Source: Papaver somniferum (taxonomy: Eukaryota; Streptophyta; Magnoliopsida; Ranunculales; Papaveraceae). Taken from it: a DNA stretch of 64,000 nucleotides. Shown in pieces: positions 21,237-33,052 of the stretch. Position 1 is the stretch's first letter, and every line of letters starts with the position of its first letter. A program made the translations under genes and the position numbers. The notes under the pieces are model-generated. The model was not told where the DNA came from. It did not search any database and saw only the letters and a program-made list of their open reading frames with translations. The stretch is taken from assembly GCF_003573695.1 (NCBI RefSeq), contig NC_039362.1, positions 10,732,489 to 10,796,488 of the forward strand, in the 5' to 3' direction.

Positions 21237-22205
21237 ATGTCGAACTGGTATCACAATAGCCAATACAACGAATATCCGACTGAGTTTCAAAATGGACGTT
21301 AGAATTTTAACCATAGTGTGAATAGTGATTGGGAACATCAACCTTTTCAAGGTTATGGCTCATACCATGGTGAGCCCAATTACTATACATACACACACCG
21401 GTCATACGAGCAAGAAAATAAGGATTATTATAGTACTAGTTCCTCGTCTTTGGACAATATAATGAAAATGTTGAAAACTAGTCCCTATTATGATCCTTCT
21501 GAACCTGTTCTTCCTCTAGAAGAGTCTCTCAAACAATTAACTGAGAATACAAATAGGTTTGTGTTAGAAATGAATAAACAAAATGCACCCATGAGTGAAC
21601 CTTCTATACACGATACCATAAGGAAGTCTTGTGAGTCGACTCAGAAAATGTTGTTAGAAGCCCAGAACAGAACTGCTCAAGATAGTCTTAATTTCCAATA
21701 TAGTGTTTCCAATAGTACCCTTGAAAATGAGGATAGTTATTTGCATAATCAAGATGCCGAGGTTAGAATTGGTAACACTACTTTTTTAGATGAGGTTCAA
21801 CCATTTTCATGCTATTATGATGATTATGACGAGGATAGTGTGATGAAGAATTTGAATATAGGCATAGTGATCAGGAATTTGTTACTCCAAATGAACTTTA
21901 TGATGATATATTTCTGGTTCAGATCCCGATAATTTTAATGATTATTCACCTATTCAAAAGGACGAGGATTTGACTAGAGATACCCCCGTTTTAGACGATG
22001 TAGTATTTCCTTTTGATTACGAAGCCGATAATGGTTTGGAGGAACGAGTTTTTTCTGAGAATATTGTTTTAGAGTCTAGCGATTTAGAAACATTAGTCTT
22101 AGACAAAGAAAGTGAACTCGTAGAGATGAGTGAGGATGAACCATACTTAGAAGAATCAATTGACCATTTTCAGGAATCTAATGACCTTGAAATTAGGGAG
22201 TTGTG
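21237..22205 (+). pseudogene. Gag-like frame of nested element
   Basis: The ATG at 21237 opens MSNWYHNSQYNEYP. A TAG occurs near 21300 and the same frame goes on with tyrosine-rich WEHQPFQGYGSYHGEPNYY, LPLEESLKQLTENTNRFVLE and EPSIHDTIRKSCESTQKMLL. Two frame changes near 21850-21930 lead to an acidic tail (LDDVVFPFDYEADNG, LETLVLDKESELVEMSEDEP, YLEESIDHFQESND) ending at 22205. The texture matches the linker and C-terminal part of Athila-type Gag, but no zinc knuckle is visible. The lack of a pol gene means it would need enzymes from another element. Confidence 0.5.
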
Positions 22206-22299
22206 ACTAGTCTTTCTAGAGACACTGAAAACTCTAAGTTTGGGGGTGATTATCATTCTCCATGTGCTTTAACTATTAGAAAGGTCCTCACTTGGGACT

Positions 22300-22925
22300 T
22301 GACATATGTGCCTCAACCATTTTACAAGATTATCTTCATACACGTTTTCCTGAACCTAGTGATGTCCATAAGGAAGTTCAGTTGTTAGAAACCCATCCTC
22401 TGGTTGATGTGGTTTACCCAGGCTATGATATCCAGATTGACTTTGTTTTCCCACCAAATATTTTTCAACCAATTGTGGGAATAAATTTCAGATGTGTCAA
22501 TTATTTAGTTTTGAGACTAAACCTAATTACTTTAGAGATTAGTCGATACATTTGCTTAAGATTGACCACCAGTTTCATTGGTCGATTGTGTGAGTCAAAA
22601 CTGATTGACTTTAAGGATCCTCAATTATTCAGGTTATTATTATGTGCTTTTAAATTTTTACTTGAGTTTCTTCAGACTAATACCTGAACCGGATCTTAGC
22701 TTTGAGGAATTCCAACCCATGAAAATATTTTATTTGGACCCAGTTATAGAACCTGAACCTGAACCACAGCTAGATGTAGTTGTCTTAAACAGGAAACTAG
22801 ACAAGGGTGCGCTTTATTTGTTAATTTTCTTGGCAGGTTGCAGATTCCTTTTATTTGTGATAGCTCTATTTGGTTTTGATGACCCACAGAAATTTCGGCT
22901 ATTACTTTATGATTTTATGAGGTGA
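22300..22925 (+). pseudogene. Second unknown frame of nested element, with a repeated DPQ.FRLLL motif
   Basis: In changing frames this region reads VQLLETHPLVDVVYPGYDIQ, a hydrophobic CVNYLVLRLNLITLEI stretch, then FKDPQLFRLLLCAFKFLLEF and, after a proline/glutamate-rich EPEPEPQLDVV segment, FDDPQKFRLLLYDFMR. The DPQ.FRLLL motif is therefore present twice. The position, just before the 3' untranslated region, is where Athila elements may keep an env-like frame, but no membrane protein can be claimed here. The function is unknown. Confidence 0.4.
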
Positions 22926-23074
22926 CTAATCCTTTCTTAGTCTGGCTGAAGACTTTAAACTTAGCACTTCTTGGGAGGTAACCCAATTCATGCGACACGG
23001 TAATATCTTTCCTTATCTCTTTTGCTTCAAATGGTAACAGTTTCTCCTTGTTCATGCTTTTAATTTCATCTTTA

Positions 23075-23112
23075 GAACATTGAGGACAATGTTAGATTTA
23101 AGTTTGGGGGTA
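23075..23112 (+). other. Conserved TTGAGGACAATG / AAGTTTGGGGG block
   Basis: CATTGAGGACAATGTTAGA followed by TTAAGTTTGGGGGTATGG is an A/G-rich tract about 1.1 kb before the 3' LTR. A similar AAGTTTGGGG adjoins the LTR at 24,181. It may be an internal or secondary polypurine tract. The rest of 22,926-24,194 is non-coding apart from the duplication noted below. Confidence 0.5.
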
Positions 23113-23557
23113 TGGGAGAAACTTTTTAGTTGCAGTATTAAAAACTCCAGAACCTAGAAATTTATGCCTATTGAGGATTGCACTAACTAATCTAAGTGGA
23201 TGGAAGCATTTTGGTTGTAGGAGTTGAGGAACCAATCTGATTAGATGGAAACATCTAAAGAGTCTATTCATAAAAGCACAGAGCTCAGGTGTTAGAAATA
23301 ACATGATAGTTTCACCATATCTCGTTGAGTCCTTTTCACTTCTATTTTATTTTGTTTTTAAACTATGTTTCTCTAAGTGATAGGTGGGGCCCACGATTCA
23401 AGTTGTTACCAATGCTAGGGTGAATTAGAGTGATTGAGATACCAAAAAAAAAAAGTTAAAAAAGTTGAAAAAAAATGGTAGTTACCAAAAAGTTGAAAAA
23501 AAAATGAAAAAAAAATTGAGACCAGACCATTTGACCAAAAGGAATAAATTCAATAAA

Positions 23558-23648
23558 GTCGACCACTGGTACCCTTGTATATGCCAGTTGTGTTGACCTA
23601 GAGTTAGGTTATCGACCACTGGTTCCCTTGTATATGCCAGTGTGTTGA
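23558..23648. repeat. 45-bp tandem duplication
   Basis: TCGACCACTGGTACCCTTGT with the following TATATGCCAGT.GTGTTGA is repeated with small changes at about 23,559 and 23,612. It lies in the 3' untranslated region of the nested element. Confidence 0.7.
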
Positions 23649-24194
23649 TATTAGTCAGACTAGTATCTCAATCCATTAGGATAGGTTCATTTTGGCGGAG
23701 GCCTTCAGACAGATATGGGAAACGCCGTTCACTTATTAAACATCAAAACCATCTATGTTTTTCTATATCCATCTTCTTGATCTATCCATGTGATTAGTTT
23801 TGACTCCGGATATTGATGTCCATAGTGCAACTATCTGAGTAGAGCTCTGTCACTTTATATGGATTTTAGTATGCTTGAGTGCAAACTCGTGTACAACAAT
23901 TGGAATTTCGAATCAGGGTACTTCCTCCTGTAGTCAATAAGTATGCCAACCAAGGAGATTCTTTAGTGCCTTCCAAGGTTCTGCGTAGATAGCTAAGGTA
24001 TGGAGTATAAAGGTTTTGTGGGTATATCTCCAGTAAGCCCTCCCGAGACTATAACTCGGCCACTAGGGACACCTAGGGGTTTAAAGGCTTATTGCATACG
24101 CTAAATGCAATCGACGATGCTTGCGACAGTGAGTTAGGATTTTATTTTCTATTTAATTTTCTCGAGGACTAGCAAATAATAAGTTTGGGGTATT

Positions 24195-25686
24195 TGATAG
24201 GCACATTTTTGTGTCTTATATAATCTCAATTTTATATATTATTAGTGCTCGATTTTATATTTATTATGGCTTTTTATGTCCCTGTAGGTATTTTGGAGAA
24301 ATAAGCTTTTGCGGCGAAATTGGCTCGAAAAGCGGTTTTTGTGCTCGTGGGAGAAAATTACTATACGGACTCTCATTTTGGATAAGGGGTAACCTAATTA
24401 CTAAGGGGTGACCTATTTCCAGGCAGCTGTTAAAGGGAGAACAACACAGGATAGGGGGACACTCGCCTTCTTTACGTTTCAAATTAGAAATATTGGCGGG
24501 AAAAGAGACTTCACGTCTGCAGATTTTGGACGTGAAGCTTTGGGCAGTTTTAAAGAGATTCAACACCGGAAATTGATTGGGCTGGACTTCTCATGGCTAT
24601 ACAAGTTTACTAGAAACAATTGGATCGATCGAATTGGGCTGGAATGGCCGGAAAAGGGAAACAGAGGTGAATAAGGAAATACGGCTATGTGGATTTGTTT
24701 TAGGAAATTCAGAGAGAATAAAGACCTAAAATTCATTCCAAAGGTACATATTCTATCTAAGGAAGAGTTTGATATAAGTGGGAGAGCTCAGAAACGTGTA
24801 AAACAATTTCTGGAAGGAATTATTGCCGTGACTGCCAAGGAAGTAAAGAAGAGATTTTGATGCAATTTGGGAAAGATTCAATGACCCTTTTATGTATAAA
24901 TAGGATGCTTAGGTCCCCTAGAAGAAGGAACGGAGAGGTTTGGGGTCGATAGGAGAGCTCAGGAGGCGAGAATCAGAGTTGCAGGAAGTTACGTCTCTAC
25001 TGCTGCTGCTGCTGCCATTGAAGAACACGAAGAACACGAAGAACAAACTTCCAAAAAAAGTCGTTCTTCTACAGTGAAAAGGACAGACGCTTGGCAGTCT
25101 TAAAACAACAGAAACAACACTTCAGTTTTATCGTTCTTTTCTGGACGCCTTCTGTGGGTCGCATATTCACTGATTTTGTTCTTTTCACTCTTTTAATCAA
25201 CTTTTGGGCTATAAACATGTATTTTGAGCAAGTGATTAATATGAGGAGCTAAACCCCAACACTGGGATGACGGAGGAAGACCTATTTCACGCATGTGGTA
25301 ATTCTAATAATTCTTTTATGACTATTTGCATTGATTTTTAATCGATTTATGATTTTTATTGAATGAGTGTGATTTCGTTTGATGGTGTATGCTTGGTCTA
25401 TGTATTTTTGATACATCATGCTTTTGATTTACAATCATTACTTTTCAAAAATCTAATTTTTGGCAAAGAATAAGAGTCCATATTTTTAATATTTGATCTA
25501 TAATTGATTGGAATTATTATTTGAATCACATGAATGGATTTTGGTGGAATCCTGAGTCTCAGTCTCTCTCGATATTCGTGACAACCTTGTGAATATATTT
25601 TTATTATTTTTATTCTTAGTTTATAAAACAAACCTTTACACAATCCGAGGTGAACGAACTTTACTACCACTTTCAAAACTACATCA
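24195..25686 (+). repeat. 3' LTR of the nested element (1,492 bp)
   Basis: It has the same ends and length as 19184-20675 and is preceded by AAGTTTGGGGTATT. The right TSD AACTC follows directly. Confidence 0.9.
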
Positions 25687-25691
25687 AACTC

Positions 25692-26235
25692 ACACTAGTA
25701 TATGCACATGTATATATAAATCATACATGATCAATTCATGAATCTCATAACATCTGGGGAAAAAAAAATCGGCGCTTACCTGGTCGGCGCCGGCCGAAAT
25801 CTGGTCGGTCGGTAATCGGACGGCGGCGGACGGTGGAGCGCTGAAGAATTTTTTTCCTCCTCCTGCTGCTGGCGTGAAGGTGGTGGGGAGGTGATGAAGG
25901 TGCTGGTCGTGTGTGAAGGAGAAATAAAAAAAATACCAAATTTTATTTCCAAAACCAAATTTTACAAGGATTTCCTTATTGGGCTCGGCCCGCGAATCCT
26001 AAACAACCAAGGTCCCGTCATCCAAATCAGCGGTTCAACACCAATTTATGCTCATTAAACGATGCTCTATCATGCCACTGAGATCTTCATTCAAGTCATG
26101 GTTTGCTCGTACTATCAAAATCCGGTAACGTCTTAACTTACGACTAAGTTCAATTACTTATATTGTTATGACTGGAAAATCACCATTCAATGATGACTGA
26201 GGAACACGGCTTTCCTCACTAAGCAGGGGACTTAA
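25692..26235. other. Resumed Tat 1 internal sequence with antisense leader exon and polypurine tract
   Basis: A GC-rich part (25,770-25,920), read on the minus strand, is Pro/Arg-rich and carries a good splice donor GACCAG|GTAAGC near 25,783. That fits a 5' exon of the antisense transcript leading to 18.4-16.5 kb before the nested insertion. GCAGGGGACTTAA before 26,236 is the polypurine tract of Tat 1. Exon assignment is tentative. Confidence 0.4.
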
Positions 26236-29200
26236 TGTAGATGGTGGATTTTCGACAAAGGCTAAAATTGTAAACCCATAATTATACGAACTTCTGATTC
26301 AGTAATCAGACGCGAGTATTGATACACGAGTCTCTCATCGAATCTCTGACTGAGAATACTTTCTCTCAGAGTACATGCGGATATGTAGTCTCTCGGCTGG
26401 ACAACAACATATCTCATGAATACTGAACACTTCAGTAATTATTTCTATATAGAATCACGAGATTGAAGGCTCCTAGACAGCTTGCTCTGCTAGTATAGAG
26501 AGATAACGTCTTCAGGATACAAACAACAAGTTTTCCCTGACTATATAAAGGATATGAAGCTCCAGCAAGCTCATGTCAGAATAATTAATGCTCGTAGACA
26601 GCTTGCTCTGCTAGTATAGAGCCATCAGTTAATTATTCTTAAATTCTTGGATTCATCCACTGAATTTCTTAAAATATTCAAATATTTCCGTAATATTTCG
26701 TTACTTCAATCCATGGTTCTTCCCAGCAGAATTCCATGGGTTAGTAATAAATATTCAACGCACGGGCATCTGAGCTACCTTGGAGTAAGCCCCGACTCAA
26801 ATCGTGTAAGTGTACTCAACGATGATGCACTAACAATCACCGCACGAACGAGTATTTCAAAATACGACGAAACGATGAACCTATGTAAAATAGGAAGGAA
26901 AATAATAAGTAATTAAATATCGACCAAGGCGCTGAGGGATTGGGCTCACCGGCCGGCCAACCGTGTCGTGGCCAATATCATGTCAGTTTTATATTTTATC
27001 ATATTTTTTGTTATTTTCCTTGATCTTATGAAAATCCTTTCATTTGAACAAATATCCTTCGTTTTGAGGAAAATCCTCAGTTTCATGGTGTTTCCTTCGC
27101 ACCAAGAAAATAATATAAAAATGGGAAAAACATTGTGGGGCCGTGATTATTGGCCAACCGGCCATGCCTTGTTCTCGGCCGGCCCCACACCTCATGGTTC
27201 CTCATTATTTTATTATTATTTTCCTAATCTCATGAAAACTCCTTAATCTCATGGTATTTTCATAAATCCATGAAAAATATAATATAAAATTAGGAAAACT
27301 CGTGGGATCGGGCCCAAGCCTGCCGGCCATGCCCTAGCCGGTCCCACACGTACCTTTATTTTATTTTTATTATTTTAACGTTTCCTTGATCTCATGAAAT
27401 TCCTTGATTTCATGGTATTTTTCTCAAATTATGAAAATTCCTTCAAATCATGGAAAAAATATATAAAATTAGGGAAAACGCACGCGACAGGGGCCCAGCC
27501 GGCCGGCCATGCCTCAACCGGTCCCACACGCCCTTATTTTATTATTTTTGTAATATTATTTGCTTCCTTGATCCCATGGAAACTCTTTCACTTTAAGGAA
27601 ACTCCTAAATTTTAACAAAACTCCTTGATTTCATAATATTTTCATAAAATCATGAAAAATAATATAAAATTAGGAAAAGGTACCATGGGACCGTGGTCAC
27701 TAGCCGTCCGGCCATCCATTGGTTTCAGTGGTCCCACGCCTCATTATTCCTTCATTTTATAATTATTTTCCTTCATCTCATGAAGGTTCCTCAGTTTCAG
27801 CAAAACCCTGATTTTGTCATATTTTCTCAAATGGTTGCTCAAACGCACGCCAGAAAATGTCAAAATTCTCAGGAATGAGACACAGACACCCTGGCGATGT
27901 GATCATGTTACCTTGACCGACCAAGGTTGTCTCTTTGGCTTGCAAGAAGCCGGTCCCACGTATTTTCACGATTTGACCTAATTTGCGCAATTGCACGTAT
28001 TAGGTCCAAAACTCTTCCAAATAATTTTGGAATTTCATACAATGATCGTCAGTCGATCCCTTGACCACCAAAGGCCGGTTTCATGACCCCTTGATTGGTC
28101 CCTCACCTCTTCATAATTAATTAGGTTTTATCATTTAAGGCTCAGACGAGCATTATATGAGAAACGATTGAACCAGCATTTGATCATCCTTTCATCAACT
28201 CTTCAGGAGATCTTGGTATTTGCTCACGCGAGCATACGGACGCTACATGGTTGATCCATGATCCCATGTAGCCGGTCCCTCCTTCAGTCCATGGTTAAAT
28301 TTTTAATAAACCATCGATTGGTCATCAATTAATCAAATTAAGGTTTCTGAGTCCCAGAATCATAATTCCAGATTCGAACACTAATAATTTTACGACGATC
28401 TCATGGTCATAATTTTATTTATTATACTCGGTTCAACTACCAGTATTCTAAATTAGATGTTTTATTTTGGTCGCGCTACCAAGAATTCATCAGATAAGCA
28501 ACACTTGTTCAGATGAGGAATATTTGCTCAAACCAGGGAATATTGGTTCAACCCTCAATATTCAACAATCCATCATTTGAGCAATACTTGCTCACCTCAA
28601 TGTTAGAATTATACCTCTGTCTCAACAGACACGTTCAATTCACGAGTCTTACATTTTGCAAAATCATGTTCAACTCAACAAATGCATGGACTCATCGTCT
28701 CATAAAGTCATGAAGTCAACAACTGACTAATTTATCACGAGACGTCAATCGTGTCACTTGGGGGATATTAACTAGGGTTTTGGTCTGTTAGTCTACGGCA
28801 CGTGTGTTCATACATACGATAGAATGTGAGCAAGTCGTGCAATCAGTTGAAGGAGTTAATAAAGTAGTGGATGAAAAATCGACCAAGCCTCCGCACAATG
28901 AGCAACTGGTTTCAAACACGATTTCCATTTCCCCACTCTTTGATTCCATCAACTGTCACACTTCATGGGATCATGGTGTCTACAATTCCAGCAATATAAA
29001 TAAGCCTCTGAATCATGATTGAAAACAAAAGAAGAATCTCACGTCTCACAGACAATACGAGATCAAAACCTCATCAATTGAGCAATTACTCTCAACTGAG
29101 CAACTTCAATCATTCGGAACTTATCTTATTCAGAATATATAACACACCCATAATCTTTGATTACCATTGATTCCACACATTTCTCAGCTTCCCTCCTACA

Positions 29201-29417
29201 GATCAACCCATCCTCTCTTGTGACCGAATTTACTATGGAACGACCATTGTCTTGGTTTAGGCCGGAGTACTACAGATTGATCTTTCGAATTCAAAACACT
29301 CCCTTCTTGCAGTGCATCTGTGTGAGGTTGAACATTTCGCTCGGTTCAAGGAGTCTCCTCTGTATGGTCATCTCCTCAATCCCGTGAAAACCAGCAAATC
29401 GTTTTGCCCCATCTACA
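26236..29417 (+). repeat. 3' LTR of Tat element 1 (3,182 bp)
   Basis: It begins TGTAGATGG and ends CCATCTACA, and aligns along its length with 8112-11285 with scattered substitutions and small indels. TSD CAGAG follows at 29418-29422. Confidence 0.9.
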
Positions 29418-29718
29418 CAGAGATTTACATGGTCCTCGGTGATTGCTCGACGTGCGTCAAATATACTTTTAATGCTTTTTGGGGATTGTTGGAGGTAAGA
29501 AACATTATTTTCACACGATTTGTTTGTTATTTTCACATGAAATTTTTTATAACCAATAATGTTATTATTTTCAGTATTGGTGGTATACATATTTCCGTGT
29601 TTCAGAACCTTCTCTTAAGAATCACACCAATGTTTTTCCGGTCATAATGAAGTACGATTCTGAGAATTGGGGAACCAGAATAGATCGAAGATGGTCAACA
29701 TACTGCCATTGTTCATAA
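29418..29718 (+). pseudogene. Second PMD gene, 3' half
   Basis: Right after the Tat LTR the frame resumes as IYMVLGDCSTCVKYTFNAFW up to a GT-AG intron at 29495-29574. A last exon then reads YWWYTYFRVSEPSLKNHTN and stops at 29716. The YDWGSPILSE end of the 5' half (8,106) joins to this exactly through the CAGAG target duplication, so both halves are one gene. The (V/Y)W.Y.YF.V..P motif is the PMD C-terminal hallmark. Confidence 0.75.
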
Positions 29719-29736
29719 GATTCAGCAGTTGTGTAG

Positions 29737-29910
29737 TGATAGGTGTCTAAAACACCTTGATATTTATTTATTTTTTATGCTTTCTTTGCGAGTTTTCTTG
29801 TAAATTATGTATCTTATATTTGCTTTTGAGTGTTATAGGTGTTTTGGAGTCATCGTATGAGAACATTATGAGCAAATCAATGATTTAGGATGTCAGTTCC
29901 TTATAACTGA
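29737..29910 (+). repeat. Truncated LTR fragment related to the nested element's LTR
   Basis: TGATAGGTGTCTAAAACACC starts with the same TGATAGG plus a short hairpin as the 19,184 LTR. A later TATAGGTGTTTTGGAG parallels TGTAGGTATTTTGGAG there. The similarity then fades and no partner LTR is seen. GTCAGTTCCTTATAACTGAC near 29,891 is a small hairpin at its end. Confidence 0.4.
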
Positions 29911-31733
29911 CACTACAAGAAGAAATGTTATCACCTCTGGTGGCCCTTATGCAACAGTGGGGTGCCAATATAAATTCTCATTATTACCTTAAACCTAAAT
30001 TTGAAGGAACCATTTTCTCTCAATCATTTCGTCTTTGTGTCTTGAACTCAGAGAGAAAAAAGAGGCGATGTTATGGAGATTCAGATGAACCTATGAAGAA
30101 CAGAGTAGGTTCGAATGTGTAAGAAAAGGATTTAGGCACTGCAAGATCATGGAAAGATAGGGTGTTACTGCAAATGAAGATGGTTTCTTTGTGCTGATTT
30201 GGGGAGAAATCATATGGAGGATTCAATGAAGATTAATGGAAATTTAGGGTTTGGTGATGTTTGAAGTTGGAAGTTGTAGATGAACAGTAGAATATTGGGT
30301 TTTCTTTGCATCGAGAACCAGAGGAGCAACTGATGTTGATGGCTGAGATCGAGAGAGGTCTGAGATTGATCTAGTGGTGGTGACAATTAGTCTGAGAAGC
30401 ACATGTGAACAAGGAAGCCAAGAAATTATTGGGAATGAATGTTTTTTCTGGTGGTGTAGTCTCAGTTAAATTAAGATGGTGGTCTGTGAACTGCGGTGGC
30501 TATGGGTGAGTTTCTGGGCAGGTATTGAAGCTGCAATGTATGAAACTCCAGGTATAGATGTATGCTAATATTAAGCAGGGACAAGTGTTGTTTGATGTGT
30601 GTTTGAGGCCGAGGAAATGAAAAGGAAAAAGCTATGCCGTTGGTTGCAGGTTAGGGTTCAGATTTGAGCTCAAGGTTTAGATGGGTTTGTGGCAATCAAT
30701 GAGACTGTTGAGCTAAGGAAGGTGGAATCAAAGCTAAAGTGGTAGATGTTGGTTTATTGGTGGTGGTTTCAGTGGAATTAAGAAGATGAAATTAGCAGTG
30801 AAGATTCAGAAGAGGATGAACTGATGATAACGGGTTGCAGGTACTAAAAATGCAGATGTTGTTGTGTCGGTCTACTTAGTGCTGAGGAAGAATTGAACCT
30901 GAGATGAAGATGAAGTTAATGTTGAGTGGTTGCAATGGTTTGAGGGTGCTGGGATTAAGTTATTAGCTCTGGCTTGAATTATGAAATGTCGATGCTGCAA
31001 ACTGATGAATTATGCTTGTGTTGTTTTATGAGAAGATGAAGTTGTTTGCGCTGATGGTGATGATGAATTTATCCTGAGGTTGATTGGTTAGAACTTGTCT
31101 TGTGCAGGATTGGTGGTTTGAACTGGAGTTGTAGGAGGATTAGATATCACAAGGCAGTGTCATTTGTTTGGTTAAAGTTGTGAGAGGCACTGATGGGAGA
31201 TGTATTAAGATGCAGAGAGAATTGGTTGGTTGTTATGAAGAATGGAAATCTAAAGCTGCAGTCGCAGGAACAAGGCTTGGAGTCTGTTGCTGTTATAAGA
31301 TGGAAGAGCTGGTGCTAATAGTTGCCGCCAAGGAACTGAGTTGCAGTTGTATTGCGGGAAGATGAGAAGCTGGAGAATCAAAGCAGGAACTGAAATGGGC
31401 CATTGATTGTGAATTGTGATGTTGGTATTATGGAGAACTAGAAGATGCAAAAGTTGTTTGAAGCTGTTGGTGTTTGAGCTCATGGTAATTGTTTCTCCTA
31501 GGGAATGAAATGTGCACTTGGCGATGAGCTGAGATGGCAGTGTTGATGCTGCAATGAGCAGTAAATAGTGTTTTAGAATGGCTTGAGCTCATATTGCAGG
31601 TTGATATGAAATGTGCAGTCATCTATCTATGATTGCAGCTGGGTTATGCTGCAGACAATGGCTGCAATTGAAGAAAGGTTGTGTTGCGACTGAAGTGTGT
31701 TGGTACGGAGAAGAACTGAGATGCCGCAGGACA
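29911..31733. other. Non-coding stretch opening with a CACTA-like terminus
   Basis: CACTACAAGAAGAAATG at 29911 looks like a CACTA transposon end. The following 1.8 kb is rich in TG and GA, with many imperfect GTTGCAG / GATGAAG repeats. It has no convincing reading frame on either strand. No matching right end was found. Confidence 0.35.
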
Positions 31734-33050
31734 CACTACAAGAAAAATATACATCTACAACTGGGGTTTGACATCTCTTTGCTAAACATCGTAGAAAGCC
31801 TTATGTTTTACAACTGGTTTCAAAGGAAGATTTGTCGTATATCATTACTACCAACCCTTAGGACCAAGGGGTTGCTCTAAGAAAACAAACGAAAACTCCT
31901 TAAGCAAAAAAGTTGTGACGACATTTATCTATAACAACTTTTTTCCATAAAGGTAGTGACTAAGCCAATCACAATTTTCACAAGAGTTGTTGAAGAACAA
32001 CAAAATATGATGATGAAAAATAGTGTTAGAGGGGATTCGAACATGAACCTGCTACGGGTTAGTCTAGCTCATCAACCATCCTTACAATTCACAAGTTTTG
32101 ATTTTTTTTGTGTAATAAAAACGTATAACAACATTTATAAGAGTTGTTGAAGCAAAAATATAGAATGTTGGAGAATGAGGTTGGGGGGATTTGATCCTCA
32201 GCCTCCTGCTTGCAAGTCTACACCACTAACCATACCTGCAATATCACAAGTTCTGTCAATTTTTTGGTTCTTTAATATACTAACTTTATGACAACCCTTT
32301 ATAAGAGTTGTAAAACAAAATATAATATTCAAAAATAATGCTCAGGTGACTGAGCCGCAAACAGCGTGAAACCTTCTTTGTAAACATTCACATACATTCT
32401 TCAATGACAGTGCATCTCATCATTTCATATCTATTAATTGAAGAAAGCATGTCCCTGATAATTCATTTCACATTTCACAGTTCAAGTACCTCAAATATTT
32501 TTTTTGAACTTCAATTTCAGTTCCAGGAATTTTTATGCATTCAAAATACTCTAAACTTATAAAATGACTTACAACAATTTAGTAATTTAGATATGAAATT
32601 GTAACTAAACACGAAATGGTAATCAAAGAAGATGGTGGTTTACTGAAGAAGAATTGATGAAGGAGGAGGTGCGGGAGATTAGAAAAATAAAAAGATAAGA
32701 AAAAAAAGAGAAGTGGATGAGAAAGGTTAAGGAAAATATAAGGAGAGAAAGGGAAAAAAACGAAAGGTTGGAGATTGAAATGGATGGCTACGATGTAAGA
32801 TTTTCTACAACCCCTTTCGCAACCTTTAGTAAAGGTCGTCGTAGGGGTACGACAAAATTTTTGTCGTCCTGCTAAATTTTTATTCACTTCTGCTAAATTT
32901 TTATTCACTTTTTCTAAATATTTCTCTATTCTGCTAAAAATTATTTTGTATGCGCTTCTGCTAAATTTTTTCTCTATTCTGATAAAAACTATTTTCTACA
33001 ACTCCCTTTCGCAACCTTTAATAAAGGTCGTCGTAGGGTTACGAAAAAAA
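31734..33050. repeat. CACTA-like left terminus and subterminal repeats
   Basis: CACTACAAGAAAAATATACA at 31734 matches the plant CACTA terminal consensus. Subterminal motifs follow: ATAAGAGTTGT repeats (about 32,140 and 32,300), a twice-used CTTTCGCAACCTTTAGTAAA with GGTCGTCGTAGGG (about 32,813 and 33,007), and CTTCTGCTAAATTTTT repeats (32,870-32,980). No gene is evident. Confidence 0.5.
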
Positions 33051-33052
33051 AT

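Larger units (their letters stand above)
19184..25686 (+). mobile_element. Athila-like non-autonomous LTR retrotransposon nested in Tat 1 (6.5 kb)
   Basis: Two LTRs of exactly 1,492 bp (19184-20675 and 24195-25686) are nearly identical, beginning TGATAG and ending CTACATCA. Target duplication AACTC occurs at 19179-19183 and 25687-25691. The inside (3.5 kb) has a PBS, a gag-like frame and a second unknown frame but no protease, RT, RNase H or integrase. AAGTTTGGGGTATT precedes the 3' LTR as polypurine tract. PBS type, GAGGACAATGTTAGA..AAGTTTGGGGG motif and layout resemble the Athila group; that placement is inference. Few LTR differences imply it is younger than its host Tat element. Confidence 0.88.
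8112..29417 (+). mobile_element. Ty3/Gypsy Tat-lineage LTR retrotransposon 1 (21.3 kb with nested insertion)
   Basis: Long direct repeats 8112-11285 and 26236-29417 begin TGTAGATGG and end CCATCTACA. The 5-bp target duplication CAGAG flanks both ends (8107-8111 and 29418-29422). Internal order is PBS, Gag/protease remnant, RT, RNase H, archaeal-type RNase H and integrase (+), antisense genes (-), polypurine tract and 3' LTR. A second RNase H of the archaeal type is diagnostic of Tat/Ogre/Retand elements. A 6.5-kb Athila-like element sits at 19184-25686. Many stops and frameshifts in pol show it cannot move by itself. Confidence 0.9.

Noticed and set aside
25745..25958. Pro/Arg-rich minus-strand frames as protein genes
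   Set aside because: They overlap in two frames, reflect local GC content and end at a splice donor, so they are better read as an antisense leader exon.
29925..30122. 65-codon plus-strand frame after the CACTA-like end
   Set aside because: Short, without motif, and lying in DNA with no other coding signal.
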